NCBI RefSeq assembly: GCF_001561995.1
Contig: NZ_LLWC01000003.1
Coordinates: forward strand, 1-64,000
Origin: Polycladidibacter hongkongensis
GTDB lineage: Bacteria > Pseudomonadota > Alphaproteobacteria > Rhizobiales > Stappiaceae
Direction: 5' to 3'
DNA length: 64,000 bases
Below, piece by piece: positions 1 to 9,213 of this stretch. The translations under genes were made by a program, and so were the position numbers. The stretch's first letter is position 1; every line of letters starts with the position of its first letter. The notes below the pieces were generated by a model. The model was given only the letters and a program-made list of their open reading frames with translations. It ran no database searches and was not told the DNA's origin.

Positions 1-63
1 AAACGGTAACCTTTAAGAGCCGAGAATACATCAAGTTTAAGCATGGCAAATAACTACGCGATC

Positions 64-91
64 TCAAAGCGCTCATCAACCTGACAGAGCC
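64..91 (-). repeat. 28-bp repeat, copy 1; possible insertion-sequence end
   Basis: Read on the minus strand it begins GGCTCTGTCAGG and is identical over 28 bp to the copy at 800-827. The match to copy 2 begins at position 91, exactly where the reading frame of the secreted gene at 76-414 loses its expected continuation, and ends at 64, after which the two copies diverge. A shared terminus that cuts genes at its outer edge looks like an insertion-sequence end, but no transposase gene is visible and the rest of this copy would lie beyond the window edge. Confidence 0.55.
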
Positions 92-414
92 GTGGGGCCA
101 TCGAGCGGTGCCAAAGGAGTGCAGGTCGTGCCAGTTATATCTGTCAGTAACGTACCGTCCGGCGCCTCGATGCTCAAAGTAGTTGCGCTCGAGGCAGTCG
201 AACCAACACCAAATGGCGAGTTAACAATTGTAACATCGTAGGTAATAAAATCTCCTGCTGGAGCAGGATCATAAATTCCATCTGTAACATCAAGAACAAG
301 ATCGAAAACTGCCGCAGAAGCGCTTTGAGGTAAAGTGATCGCCGCTACCGAAAAGACGATTTGACCAACCTGCTTTAATTTAGCCGCGAGAGCGTTCAGA
401 CAGTTCATTTGCAT
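76..414 (-). pseudogene. Truncated secreted DUF11-like protein
   Basis: The product has an N-terminal signal peptide (a hydrophobic stretch around residues 17-34 ending SASAA) followed by the start of a beta-rich extracellular domain with the DUF11-like pattern FDLVLDVTDG and ITYDVTIVNS. The frame continues naturally to about residue 108 and then runs into the 28-bp repeat, which supplies the last few residues (ALSG) and the stop. It is therefore the first ~108 codons of what was probably a longer surface protein. Two in-frame ATGs (414 and 408) are possible starts; the second has a slightly better spaced GGA. DUF11 assignment is by pattern and is moderate. Confidence 0.5.
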
Positions 415-774
415 TCCAGTTCACAATCGACATCAGCCAACCAGAATCGAGAAGGCAATAACTGGCCCTCGCACAGGCAACAGCTTACCCGCAACGTTTC
501 TTGCAGTTTTTAGAGTTGGCGTGGTCGCTTGGGCCTAACAGCCCGCATACTTACCTAACGTGAACTAACATTCTTCATATGAGCATTAAATACATTAGAA
601 TTATTAATCATGAGAAACTCACACATTTTGTTAAATTTGTATATTTCTGTGATTATCTCGTCACTATGACGGCGCTTAGGCCGATGATGTTTACGGCCAC
701 TTTTGCGGTGAAGAGGAGAAGCTACGTTGGATCACTTGCGCAAGAACAGACCGCACTACATTTTGACGTGCGTC
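415..774. other. Gene-free 360-bp stretch
   Basis: No convincing gene is seen on either strand. The right part (up to 799) lies inside the 28-bp repeat boundary at 800-827 and would be interior sequence of any element ending there, but the plus-strand frames here do not resemble a transposase I recognise. The left part should hold the promoter of the truncated secreted gene. Confidence 0.4.
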
Positions 775-891
775 TCAGCTGCATTTCACTTCTTTAAGTT
801 CAAAGCGCTCATCAACCTGACAGAGCCTAGCAAACAGCCCCAACGCACACAGGAAGTAGGCCTTTGCAACACTTTGAGATTGGTATTTCAT
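775..891 (-). pseudogene. norB: norB remnant (nitric oxide reductase large subunit, first 21 codons)
   Basis: Downstream of norC on the same strand an ATG at 891, preceded by AAGGAG, opens a frame MKYQSQSVAK followed by AYFLCALGLFA, which is the typical N-terminus of NorB leading into its first membrane helix. After codon 21 the frame enters the 28-bp repeat and ends after 17 unrelated codons at 775. NorB is normally about 450 residues with twelve or so helices carrying heme b, heme b3 and FeB, so nothing functional remains. The identification rests on the N-terminal match, position after norC and the ribosome binding site. Confidence 0.75.
800..827 (-). repeat. 28-bp repeat, copy 2; possible insertion-sequence end
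   Basis: Identical to 64-91 and in the same orientation. It starts at 827, immediately after codon 21 of norB (GCT followed by A, then GGCTCTG), so it marks the exact breakpoint of norB. Downstream of position 800 the two copies share nothing obvious, so this is either a terminal repeat shared by two related elements or the scar of a rearrangement between them. Confidence 0.55.
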
Positions 892-903
892 AGACGCTAC
901 TCC

Positions 904-1356
904 TTAACCTGCATCATTGGGCGGCCAGCCCTGCGTGTCTGTTTGATCCGCCCATCTCAAGAACTCAGCAAGACCACGGATTTCTTCATCGGTGAGGTTG
1001 AAGTTTGGCATCTGGCGGCGCCCTTCAATGCCAGATGGTTGAGATTCCATCCATGCTTTCAAGGTTTCAAAAGCGGCTTGTGGATCATCGGCAACATCCC
1101 AGCGCGTCATGACATTGCCAACTTCCGGAGCAAAATAGGCACCCTCGCCATGCAGTGTATGACAGTTGATGCAGGAGTTCTTTTCCCAGACATGCTTGCC
1201 AAGAACGACTTGCTCGCTCAAAGGCATCCCAGCTGTGGATTTTTCGGTAATATAAAGATGGCTTTGAACAGTCATAACGACGAAAATAGCTACGAAGAAA
1301 ACCGAGCCTCCGTAGAATATATTTCGCGCCCGGGATTTTGTTAATATTTCTGCCAT
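904..1356 (-). CDS. norC: Nitric oxide reductase cytochrome c subunit NorC
   Basis: NorC is the membrane-anchored monoheme cytochrome c that passes electrons to NorB for reduction of NO to N2O. The 150-residue product has one N-terminal membrane helix (about residues 13-32), the heme motif CINCH near residue 62, and a C-terminal cytochrome fold with MPNFNLTDEE supplying the probable distal Met. Length and layout are those of normal NorC. The start at 1356 is supported by GGGGGAGG seven bases upstream. Its partner norB is reduced to a stub 12 bases downstream, so this copy probably has no function unless another norB exists elsewhere. Confidence 0.93.
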   Translation of the reverse strand: MAEILTKSRARNIFYGGSVFFVAIFVVMTVQSHLYITEKSTAGMPLSEQVVLGKHVWEKNSCINCHTLHGEGAYFAPEVGNVMTRWDVADDPQAAFETLKAWMESQPSGIEGRRQMPNFNLTDEEIRGLAEFLRWADQTDTQGWPPNDAG

Positions 1357-2030
1357 TAGAGGCCTCCCCCTGATTACGTGATATTCAAGGAGTAGCTTCT
1401 TTTAAAAATTCGAGTTTGTGTTTGCGCAACGTTCTAATCTGAATGAAGACTTGTTTGAATGTCGCGCCCGTCATTTGTCGCAACCAGCGCACCGGAGCAG
1501 ATAAAAGGCTCTGTTCCCATTAGGCCAGTTCCGCAAATTTACAATGGTCGGTTGGCCATGATGGGTTCGTTTGGAATTGGCAGGATCCCTTCTCTTACCC
1601 GTCTGTTCAAATGGTTTCGCGGCTGGTTCTTCGTGTAATACGCGAAATATTCAAACCCCACTTCAATATTCGGAAGAATCCTATCACAAGCCCGAGGAGG
1701 TGAAAAAGAGCAGGTCATCCAACAAATAGTGGACTGAACTGGCGCGTAAATGAACGGTGGTATTGCTGTTGGGAAGTAATACAACGCCTAAACTACGCAA
1801 AGATCTGTGTTCGAGAAAGACTTTGATTCTCGTTTGACTACCTGTCGATTAGTTGACTATTGTTCATATGGTGGTGTGGTAAGTCTCAGCGTTTCATTCA
1901 AGTGCTTTCTTGAAGTCATGCGAGATCTCCGCTGATCGTAACTTACAGCTGAAAATGCAGTACGCAATGAGGTAACCTTTGGCACACAGAGGTGGTTTGG
2001 GGTTTGCTAATGTTTTCGCACAGGACAAAC
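1357..2030. other. Intergenic region between norC and the effector gene
   Basis: About 670 bases between divergent genes. It must hold the norC promoter (minus) and the effector promoter (plus). A TTGCGCAA palindrome lies near 1422, but it is not a full NnrR/FNR-type site. A sequence GGCTCTGTTCCC at 1506 shares only its first eight bases with the 28-bp repeats. The frames at 1539-1784 have no recognisable content. Confidence 0.4.
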
Positions 2031-3851
2031 ATGAGGTACCCCATGCCAATCACTCAGACCGCGACGAGAGTTATCCCACATAGCATTGCGGAAACCCCTA
2101 GTGCATCCAGCTTGGAGCAAAAACCTGATGGCGCGGCACGCGGCGAAGAGAACGCCGCTTGGAAAGATGGCGTGCATTATGAGTTGAAAGCTGAGCAACA
2201 ACCACGTGCGACGCGTAGCTTTCGCCAGACATTGAAGCGAGTGACAACCATTCGGCGCACGACTACGCCAATGCCAGATAAAACAGAACAGAAGAGGGCG
2301 TTTAGCGGAAAGAAGGCCGAAGCTCTCGATTTTCAAAAAACGGTATTGCAAGCGGTTAAAGGCTTCCTAAAAGCGAAGGAAGGGGACCATGGCGCGTTTG
2401 TGTCCCTACGGGGAAAAGTCGAACAGCAATTGGTAAGGATCGAAGAGGAACTGAACACTGGCGCAAATCAACCTGTTTCCTTGGAAGATGTAAAAGTGGC
2501 GAAGGCTATGAGTAAGGAGTTGAAGGCCGATATTGCCAATGCGCTGCGTCTGGAAACCGGCATCAATGAAAAGGATGCCGCGAAGCAGGCGAAAAGGGTG
2601 TTCAACGAGTACTTTGTGAGCACCATAAACAATATGGAGTGGGCGACCATTTCCAAGAGCTTTCGTATTGGCACGGAGAAGCTGACGTCTACTCTCACTC
2701 CAGCGGCGCAGATGCGCTTGGGCGGTGAGAACTCCTGCGACATTTTTGCGAGAAGCTATGATGGCAAAGGGGTTTGCGCAGGCAGCACTACCGAGACCAA
2801 ACACGCGGCAAATCTATGGTTTTCGGAGCTGAAAGCCGAAAGTGGCGAAGTTTTGTTCAAAGGTATTCGTCACGGAATTCTCTCTCCCTACGGCTTAAAA
2901 GAAGGCAGTGTCGAGCGCCAAGCAGGCGCTGATACGAGGGTGAAAGAACTGCTGACCGCCGCACTCTTCATGGATATTAGCAAAATGGAACGGGCGTTGG
3001 CCGGTGAGGTTGTCCCGATGAGGCTCACGTCAACTTCTCTGGTTACCGCCTCGAAGATCGGAGGGCTGAACAATGAAGGAGCGATGTTTGACGACCAATT
3101 TGCTGCACTGAGTAAGGCCTCTGGAAAGACCCTGAGTTTAACAGTGACTACGGCGGATGGCAGTCAGAGGGATGTGACAGTTAAGCCAGAGGTCCTACCA
3201 TTTAGCGTTGGTGTAAACGTGGTTGCACTTTCTGTTCCTCTGGATGCTGTTAGCGGATGGAAGGGGGCAGACAAGATCAACCGTCAGAGCTTGGAGGTGT
3301 TGCTCGGGCCGCTTGAAGGCGAAGACCTGCAAGGTTGGGCAGGGGCGTATCTGTTTGAAAACCCAGATGCAGACAATGCCGCGCGTGTCACGACACTTGC
3401 CTCGCAGATCAAAGAAATCTGGGAACGTAAGAGCCATCACTCCGATGGGCAGGATCCTTACAAACTGGCGCAACGTATTGCGTTGCTGACGCATGAGGTT
3501 GGGGCTGTGCCCGCTTGGAACTGTAAAAGTGGGAAGGACAGAACAGGCTGGCTGGATGTCGAGATCAAGTCCGCAGCGATTATGGCGCACCAAGCCGCCA
3601 TAGATAATAATGGTGAAGCAAAAGCCCATCCTGCACCAGGTGCTGCAGCTGATCGGCATAAGCAAGTCATCAGTAATGTTGCTTTGCGGGATGGCAACCT
3701 TGAGCTACAGAAAACGAATACCGGCGTGAAGGGCAATAAGATCTTTAATGGAACGGCGGCAGACCATACAGCACTATCGTTTTACAACCGGGTTTCTGAT
3801 CAGCGCATCGCAACGCAGATCAAGGGATTGTCGACCCTTTATGGAGCGTAA
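2031..3851 (+). CDS. Type III effector, SopB/IpgD-like phosphoinositide phosphatase
   Basis: The product (606 residues from ATG 2031) carries the CX5R phosphatase signature CKSGKDRTG, with catalytic Cys498 and Arg504, in the context AWNCKSGKDRTG that is characteristic of the SopB/SigD/IpgD family of injected inositol phosphate 4-phosphatases. In Salmonella and Shigella these enzymes act on host phosphoinositides and alter actin and survival signalling. The N-terminal ~60 residues are polar with no signal peptide, as expected for a type III substrate, followed by a Lys/Glu-rich helical part (about 80-200). The start is uncertain: ATG 2031 has AGGA five bases upstream, ATG 2043 has GAGG; an upstream GTG (1992) is less likely. 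A chaperone gene follows after one base. No type III apparatus is in the window. Confidence 0.88.
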   Translation: MRYPMPITQTATRVIPHSIAETPSASSLEQKPDGAARGEENAAWKDGVHYELKAEQQPRATRSFRQTLKRVTTIRRTTTPMPDKTEQKRAFSGKKAEALDFQKTVLQAVKGFLKAKEGDHGAFVSLRGKVEQQLVRIEEELNTGANQPVSLEDVKVAKAMSKELKADIANALRLETGINEKDAAKQAKRVFNEYFVSTINNMEWATISKSFRIGTEKLTSTLTPAAQMRLGGENSCDIFARSYDGKGVCAGSTTETKHAANLWFSELKAESGEVLFKGIRHGILSPYGLKEGSVERQAGADTRVKELLTAALFMDISKMERALAGEVVPMRLTSTSLVTASKIGGLNNEGAMFDDQFAALSKASGKTLSLTVTTADGSQRDVTVKPEVLPFSVGVNVVALSVPLDAVSGWKGADKINRQSLEVLLGPLEGEDLQGWAGAYLFENPDADNAARVTTLASQIKEIWERKSHHSDGQDPYKLAQRIALLTHEVGAVPAWNCKSGKDRTGWLDVEIKSAAIMAHQAAIDNNGEAKAHPAPGAAADRHKQVISNVALRDGNLELQKTNTGVKGNKIFNGTAADHTALSFYNRVSDQRIATQIKGLSTLYGA

Positions 3852-3852
3852 C

Positions 3853-4278
3853 ATGCAAAAGCAACTGGACGTACTTTTCACTCATCTTGGGCTTGAATAT
3901 GCCCCGGACCTTCAAGGAGATCAGGCGACCTTAGTGGTAGACCAGCAAACGGCGATTTTTTTTAATGAGATAACGGATGTGGTGCCCGCCGGGTTTCTGA
4001 TGACCACAGTGCTTCCACCTGAAGGCGGAGGTCGCGACTACGCGTTGAAGCTTCTTGCGAGAAATTCGGGATTACCATCAGAGATCTGTTTTGGGTTTGA
4101 TGAGGAGATGGAAGCCTACACCGCCAGTGTTTTTGTGAGTGAAGATGTGAGCGGTGATATGTTCGTGTCCCTGTTCAACAATTTCCTGAGCGAACTGGCA
4201 TCTATACGAGACACAAAAACAGCACCTTCTGCAAATGCCGTGGGAGAAAACATGTCTATGGTAGAATTAACGCTCTAG
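3853..4278 (+). CDS. Type III secretion chaperone, CesT/SigE-like
   Basis: A 141-residue acidic protein starting at ATG 3853 with GGAG seven bases upstream, one base after the effector stop codon, so the two are translationally linked. It has the size, low pI and alpha/beta pattern of class I type III chaperones (helix, FFNEITD strand region, hydrophobic strands, C-terminal amphipathic helix VSLFNNFLSELASI). In Salmonella and Shigella the corresponding chaperones SigE and IpgE are encoded directly after sopB and ipgD. Assignment rests on that conserved gene order plus size and composition; sequence identity to named chaperones could not be measured. Confidence 0.75.
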   Translation: MQKQLDVLFTHLGLEYAPDLQGDQATLVVDQQTAIFFNEITDVVPAGFLMTTVLPPEGGGRDYALKLLARNSGLPSEICFGFDEEMEAYTASVFVSEDVSGDMFVSLFNNFLSELASIRDTKTAPSANAVGENMSMVELTL

Positions 4279-4582
4279 TACTGAGTAATCGTGGGACAGT
4301 GAACGCTATCTAGCAAAGTTTCATGTGTTTTTTGTTGAAGGATCAACTAGTTCGCTAACTCATTAAAATAGGGAGCTACTTACCCTAGATGTGCTAAGCA
4401 TATGTTGAGTGATCATCTATTGTTGTGGAGTAGAAAGCATTTAGATTATCGATGGTTTTCCTGCTATCAAAAATGGGTTAGAAAAACTTGTCGTTCCTGC
4501 TTGCTGGTTGTTCTATGAGCATCCACAAATGGCGACACTTTCTTGGTTTGGCGTTTCACCTCCACGTGCTGGCGTCAAATAA

Positions 4583-4615
4583 AAGCACCGGGAGTCCCCA
4601 AGTCTCCCGGTGCTT
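4583..4615 (-). terminator. Rho-independent terminator of the nap operon
   Basis: A perfect 12-bp stem (AAGCACCGGGAG paired with CTCCCGGTGCTT) with a 9-base loop. On the minus strand it is followed by a short T-rich run (CTTTTATTT), 21 bases beyond the napC stop. The remaining bases 4279-4582 contain no gene that I can support. Confidence 0.85.
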
Positions 4616-4635
4616 GTTTTTACAGCTACCTTAGT

Positions 4636-5229
4636 TTAATGCGCTTTACCATTGGCAAGGCTCATGTCTGGCAGCTTGTGGGCTATGCCTTTGTGGCAAT
4701 CGATGCATGTTTTCTCACCAGTGACCAGATACTTTTCGTGCTGCTCGGCAGCGCGTTTGCTCTGTCGCGTGAAGTCCATAGAGTCATCACTATGGCAATT
4801 GCGGCATTCAAGGGAGTCATTGGCTTTGAAGCGGGCCCACTCGTGGCTTGCCAGCTCAAAACGCTTTTCTTCGAATTTTTCCGGTGTGCTGATTGTTCCG
4901 AAGATCTTGCCGTACACCTCTTTAGAGGCAGCAATCTTGCGGGCAACCTTGTCGCTCCAGTTATGTGGCACGTGACAATCAGGACAAGTCGCACGTACGC
5001 CAGAACGGTTTGTGTAGTGAATTGTTGATTTCAACTCTTCATAGACGTTTTCACGCATCTCGTGGCAACCAATACAGAATTCCTCTGTGTTGGTAACTTC
5101 CAAGGCGGTGTTAAAGCCGCCCCAGAAGATAATGCCGGCCACAAATCCACCGAGTGTCAAAGCCCCAAGGCTATAATGAACACTCGGACTACGGATCACC
5201 TGCCATAATTTCTTAATCCATGAAATCAT
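4636..5229 (-). CDS. napC: Tetraheme quinol dehydrogenase NapC
   Basis: NapC/NirT family protein that oxidises quinol in the inner membrane and feeds electrons to NapAB. The 197-residue product has one N-terminal membrane helix (about residues 17-38) and exactly four heme c motifs, CIGCH, CPDCH, CRNCH and CIDCH, in the usual spacing. The length is typical. The start has GGAG six bases upstream. It is the last gene of the operon, 9 bases after napB, and is followed by a strong terminator. Confidence 0.97.
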   Translation of the reverse strand: MISWIKKLWQVIRSPSVHYSLGALTLGGFVAGIIFWGGFNTALEVTNTEEFCIGCHEMRENVYEELKSTIHYTNRSGVRATCPDCHVPHNWSDKVARKIAASKEVYGKIFGTISTPEKFEEKRFELASHEWARFKANDSLECRNCHSDDSMDFTRQSKRAAEQHEKYLVTGEKTCIDCHKGIAHKLPDMSLANGKAH

Positions 5230-5238
5230 GAGGCGCTC

Positions 5239-5700
5239 CTATTTGTTGCTGTCTGGTGCCAGCACACTGTCAACGTCAACAAAGCCGTTTTCGACCAAAG
5301 GCCGGGCATCGGTTTGCGGAACATGGCACTGTGTGCAGAAGTAGCGGCGTGGAGAAACGGAGGCCAGAAACTGGCCGTCGCGGTTCATGAAGTGTGTGAT
5401 GGAGACCATTGGCGCTTGCGACTGCTCAACCGCGGTGCGGCTGTGGCAGGTCATGCACTTATTGGAGTTCTTGTCTACCTGGTAGCCATCGATCTTATGG
5501 GGAATGAGCGGTGGCTGTTCAGGATAGTTTCGCACCTGCCGCTCGTCTGAATTGACGATTTTTGGCATATCTGGTGCAGAATCTTCTGCCATGATGTCGT
5601 TATTGCGCATTTGCGAGATCGGTTCAGCAGCTAAAGCGCTGGGACCTGCAAAAGAAGCAAGAGCGACGAGGCTGGCGATCAACAGTTTATGCAGTTTCAT
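5239..5700 (-). CDS. napB: Periplasmic nitrate reductase diheme cytochrome NapB
   Basis: Small periplasmic electron-transfer subunit that docks on NapA. The 153-residue product has a Sec signal peptide (to about residue 24, ending ALAAEP), the conserved YPEQPPLIPHKIDGY segment, and two heme motifs, CMTCH and CTQCH. It lies 8 bases after napA and has a GAGG ribosome binding site. Confidence 0.97.
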   Translation of the reverse strand: MKLHKLLIASLVALASFAGPSALAAEPISQMRNNDIMAEDSAPDMPKIVNSDERQVRNYPEQPPLIPHKIDGYQVDKNSNKCMTCHSRTAVEQSQAPMVSITHFMNRDGQFLASVSPRRYFCTQCHVPQTDARPLVENGFVDVDSVLAPDSNK

Positions 5701-5708
5701 AGCTTACC

Positions 5709-8207
5709 TCATGCAGCAACAATTTTGACCGCGCACTTTTTAAAGTCGGTCTGTTTGGAGATCGGGTCGGTGGCGTCCAGTGTGACTTTGTTAATCAGCT
5801 CACTGGCGTCAAAGAATGGCACGAAGACCAAACCGCGCGGAGGCTTGTTGCGGCCACGGGTTTCTACCCGGGTGGTTATCTCACCGCGGCGGGAAATCAC
5901 ACGGATTTCCGAGCCACGACGGAGGCCTTTGGCTTTGGCGTCATCCGGGTGCATGTAACACACGGCATCCGGCACCGCTTTGTAAAGCTCCGGTACGCGT
6001 TGTGTCATGGTTCCCGTGTGCCAGTGCTCGATCACACGGCCGGTGCAGAGCCAGAAGTTGTACTCTTCGTCCGGGCTCTCCGCTGGCGGCTCGTAAGGCA
6101 GTGCGAAGATGCGCGCCTTACCATCCTTATGGCCGTAGAACTCGAAGCCCTTGCCCTTACCTACATAAGGGTCTGAGCCTTCGCGGAAACGCCACTGGGT
6201 TTCCTTGCCATCAACAACCGGCCAGCGCAGGCCGCGCTCTTCGTGATAACGCTCGAACGGAGCCAGATCGTGGCCATGACCGCGACCAAACTGGGCGTAT
6301 TCTTCGAACAGGCCTTTTTGCACGTAGAAGCCGAAGTGTTTGGCCTCTTGGTTGTCGTAGTCCGGATTGGTTTCAGCAAGCGGGAACTTGTCGACCTGCC
6401 CGTTGGTGAACAGCACTTCGTAAAGCGTTTTGCCGCGATACTCCGGTTTTTGTGCGATTAGCTCTTCTGGCCACACATCTTCAACGGTGAAGCGCTTGGA
6501 GAACTCCAGCGTCTGCCACAGGTCAGACTTGGCATCGCCCGGTGCGTTTACCAATTGGTTCCAGAACTGGGTGCGCCGCTCGGCGTTACCATAGGCTCCT
6601 TCTTTTTCCACCCACATGGCGGTTGGCAGAATAAGATCTGCTGCCATGGCGGATACGGTTGGATATGGATCAGAAACAACCACGAAGTTCTCTGGGTTGC
6701 GCCAACCGGGGTAGATCTCGTCAACAACGTTCGGCCCCGCCTGCATGTTGTTGGTGACCTGTGTCCAGTAGAAATTCAGCTTACCATCTTTAAGCATCCG
6801 ACTTTGCAATACTGCGTGGTAGCCGTTTTTAGATGGGATGGTGCCTGCTGGCAGTTTCCAGATTTTCTCGGAGATTTCGCGGTGTTTTGGATTACCAACC
6901 ACCATGTCCGCTGGCAGACGGTGGGCAAAGGTACCAACTTCGCGTGCTGTGCCGCAGGCAGAAGGCTGGCCGGTCAGTGAAAACGGACCACTGCCGGGCT
7001 TGGCAATTTTACCTGTCAGCAAGTGGATGTTGTAGAACATCTGGTTGACCCACACGCCGCGGGTGTGCTGGTTTGCACCCATGGTCCACAAGGACATCAC
7101 CCGCTTGTTTGGATCGGCATAGAGCTTGGCAAGCTCAAGCAGACGTTCGGCAGGAACACCGGACATTTCCTCGGCGTATTCCAGCGTGTAGTCGCTGACA
7201 AACTTCGCGTACTCCTCGAAGGTGATTTCGGTGGAGCCACCCGCCTTGCCGGCGTTTTTCGCAGATTTCTGCCGTGGGTCTTCGGGGCGAAGGCCATAGC
7301 CGATATCGTCATTGCCAAGACGGAAATTGGTGTGCTTGGAGACAAAGTCTTTATCAACCGCATCATTCTGGATGATGTAGTTGGCGATAAAGTTGGCAAT
7401 GACCAAGTCGCTTTGTGGTGTAAACACCATCGGAATGTCAGCCAGATCAAACGAGCGATGCTCATAGGTGGACAAGACGGCCACTTTTACATCCGGGTTT
7501 GACAAGCGGCGATCGGTTATCCGGGTCCACAGAACTGGGTGCATTTCCGACATGTTAGAACCCCAAAGCACAAAGGCATCGGCGTTTTCAAAGTCGTCGT
7601 AGCAGCCCATCGGCTCGTCAATGCCGAACGTGCGCATGAAGGCGGCAACGGCAGAGGCCATGCAGTGACGGGCGTTTGGATCGATGGTGTTGGAGCGGAA
7701 ACCAGCCTTCCAGAGTTTGGCAGCGGCATAGCCTTCCCAAACAGTCCACTGGCCAGAGCCGAACATGCCAACAGAGAACGGGCCGTTCTTTTTCATCGCC
7801 TCTTTGGCTTTAACTGCCATGATGTCGAAGGCTTCATCCCATGAAACTGGGGTGAATTCGCCGTTCTTGTCGTACTTGCCGTCGGTCTTGCGCAGCAAAG
7901 GCGTTGTCAGGCGATCCTTGCCGTACATTATCTTAGAAAGGAAGTAGCCTTTCACGCAGTTCAGGCCGCGGTTCACCGGGCTTTTCGCATCGCCATGGGT
8001 GGCGACAACACGGTCATTCTTGGTGGCAACCATAATGGAACAGCCGGTCCCGCAAAAGCGGCAGGCGGCTTTGGACCATTTCAAATCGGTTTTGCTGGCA
8101 TCTGTAATCACGTTCGAGGCGCTTGCAGGCAGGCTCCCACCTGCAGCAGCAACTGCAGCAGCAGCGGCTTGCGCTTTAACGACGGCACGTCTTGTTAGTT
8201 TTATCAT
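5709..8207 (-). CDS. napA: Periplasmic nitrate reductase catalytic subunit NapA
   Basis: Molybdenum bis-MGD enzyme that reduces nitrate to nitrite in the periplasm. The 832-residue product opens with a twin-arginine signal ([10 protein letters not shown], then an Ala-rich stretch), followed by the [4Fe-4S] motif CRFCGTGCS with the fourth cysteine in GLNCVKGYF. The segment ARHCMAS carries the probable Mo-coordinating cysteine. The C-terminal molydopterin-binding domain is complete. I chose ATG 8207 over ATG 8213 because it gives the ATGA overlap with the napD stop and an 8-base spacing from GAGGGG. It depends on NapD for maturation. Confidence 0.98.
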   Translation of the reverse strand: MIKLTRRAVVKAQAAAAAVAAAGGSLPASASNVITDASKTDLKWSKAACRFCGTGCSIMVATKNDRVVATHGDAKSPVNRGLNCVKGYFLSKIMYGKDRLTTPLLRKTDGKYDKNGEFTPVSWDEAFDIMAVKAKEAMKKNGPFSVGMFGSGQWTVWEGYAAAKLWKAGFRSNTIDPNARHCMASAVAAFMRTFGIDEPMGCYDDFENADAFVLWGSNMSEMHPVLWTRITDRRLSNPDVKVAVLSTYEHRSFDLADIPMVFTPQSDLVIANFIANYIIQNDAVDKDFVSKHTNFRLGNDDIGYGLRPEDPRQKSAKNAGKAGGSTEITFEEYAKFVSDYTLEYAEEMSGVPAERLLELAKLYADPNKRVMSLWTMGANQHTRGVWVNQMFYNIHLLTGKIAKPGSGPFSLTGQPSACGTAREVGTFAHRLPADMVVGNPKHREISEKIWKLPAGTIPSKNGYHAVLQSRMLKDGKLNFYWTQVTNNMQAGPNVVDEIYPGWRNPENFVVVSDPYPTVSAMAADLILPTAMWVEKEGAYGNAERRTQFWNQLVNAPGDAKSDLWQTLEFSKRFTVEDVWPEELIAQKPEYRGKTLYEVLFTNGQVDKFPLAETNPDYDNQEAKHFGFYVQKGLFEEYAQFGRGHGHDLAPFERYHEERGLRWPVVDGKETQWRFREGSDPYVGKGKGFEFYGHKDGKARIFALPYEPPAESPDEEYNFWLCTGRVIEHWHTGTMTQRVPELYKAVPDAVCYMHPDDAKAKGLRRGSEIRVISRRGEITTRVETRGRNKPPRGLVFVPFFDASELINKVTLDATDPISKQTDFKKCAVKIVAA

Positions 8208-8539
8208 GAGCATTTCCCCTCGATTGGCAGGTCACCCTGATCTGAAATGACGATTGAGTTGAGGTCTGTTGTGTCGGTTTGGTGGTAAACCAGAGAGGCA
8301 ACGAGAACGCCGTCCAGCTTCTGGATTGTGTCCAGCGCGTTGGCGATCTGTCGCTCGCTTTTGGCTTCCAAGGTCACGACAATCTTCTCGGTTTCCGTTA
8401 CCTCTGGCAGTTCCGCGCCGGGAATCTGGAGGATTTCCGAGCACACCGCCTCTTTTTTGCTTGGATCAGCTGTGACGAGCACACTGGATATGTGCCAGGC
8501 TTCGTCTGTTTGGTCGCGCTCTACATCCATATTGCGCAT
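8204..8539 (-). CDS. napD: NapA signal-peptide chaperone NapD
   Basis: Cytoplasmic chaperone that binds the NapA Tat signal and delays export until the cofactor is inserted. The 111-residue product has the ferredoxin-like NapD core, beginning [11 protein letters not shown] and including the strand-turn GAELPEV and the helix after [14 protein letters not shown]. Its ATG shares one base with the napF stop, and its stop overlaps the napA start, so it is translationally coupled on both sides. Confidence 0.95.
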   Translation of the reverse strand: MRNMDVERDQTDEAWHISSVLVTADPSKKEAVCSEILQIPGAELPEVTETEKIVVTLEAKSERQIANALDTIQKLDGVLVASLVYHQTDTTDLNSIVISDQGDLPIEGKCS

Positions 8540-9039
8540 TAGTTAGGTGTCTCTCTGTTGGCGTCGATTAGTGTTATGGCGCTGGCAGGGCAGACGGGCA
8601 GGCAAGCGCCGCAGCCCGTACAGCTGTCTGTATTGAGTGTTATTTTTCCAGCAGGTGGTTGGCGAAGATCAAAGCGCAGCGCACGCGGCTCGCAAAGATC
8701 TGTGCAGCTCTGGCACGAAATTCCTTTGTCCAGCAAACAGGCTTGGGTATTGAGCTGAGCAGTAAGCTGCCAAGGTTCTTCCTGTAGGTCAAAGACCTTC
8801 GCTGTGCACTGGGAGGCACATTCTTCGCAAAACGTGCATTCTCCAATGCCGGGCTCAAGGTAGGGTCGGTTGTCCTCGCTGCGCAAAATACCTTCTGGAC
8901 AGGCTTTGACACAATCCATACACCCAGTGCACAGATCTTCGATCCGCTCTTCCGTTGTCCACGGCGGGCGGATCGGCTGCTTCTGGCTGGTAGAAGAGCG
9001 AAAGCGGGTAAGAAAGGCGCGGCGAGAAACGTTGACCAT
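8539..9039 (-). CDS. napF: Ferredoxin-type protein NapF
   Basis: Cytoplasmic iron-sulfur protein thought to assist NapA assembly. The 166-residue product starts MVNVSRRAFLTRFR and contains three to four [4Fe-4S] clusters: CTGCMDCVKACPEG, CTFCEECASQC, a CLLDKGISCQSCTDLC segment, and CTGCGACLPVCP. An ATG at 9039 directly follows a GTG (9042); I prefer the ATG. It lies 9 bases downstream of napE. Confidence 0.95.
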   Translation of the reverse strand: MVNVSRRAFLTRFRSSTSQKQPIRPPWTTEERIEDLCTGCMDCVKACPEGILRSEDNRPYLEPGIGECTFCEECASQCTAKVFDLQEEPWQLTAQLNTQACLLDKGISCQSCTDLCEPRALRFDLRQPPAGKITLNTDSCTGCGACLPVCPASAITLIDANRETPN

Positions 9040-9048
9040 CACGAATGC

Positions 9049-9213
9049 CTAGACAGTCGGAGGACCAAATAGAATTTGGCTCATCCAGAGGATGAAGCCG
9101 TAACCACCAACCAGTGCCGTTACAACAACGGGTGCAAGAACGACAGCGAGTAGGAAGAACGCAATGCGCTCCTTCGCCTTGCTATGGATTGATTGATCAA
9201 TGTCGCTTGTCAT
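9049..9213 (-). CDS. napE: Small membrane protein NapE
   Basis: A 54-residue single-span membrane protein (hydrophobic about residues 17-45, with AFFLLAVVLAPVVV) that heads the nap operon. Its function in nitrate reduction is not known. The longer open frame begins at 9261, but ATG 9213 has an excellent GGGGAGG six bases upstream and gives the family's normal length. The combination napE-F-D-A-B-C without napG or napH is the usual alphaproteobacterial layout with napF added. Confidence 0.92.
   Translation of the reverse strand: MTSDIDQSIHSKAKERIAFFLLAVVLAPVVVTALVGGYGFILWMSQILFGPPTV

Noticed and set aside
727..1344. 205-codon plus-strand frame across norC
   Set aside because: It is the antisense frame of norC and the norB stub, with no protein-like features.
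1506..1517. GGCTCTGTTCCC as a third insertion-sequence end
   Set aside because: Only eight bases agree with the 28-bp repeats and the rest differs.
1539..1784. 81-codon minus-strand frame
   Set aside because: No SD, no recognisable motif and unusual composition; likely chance.
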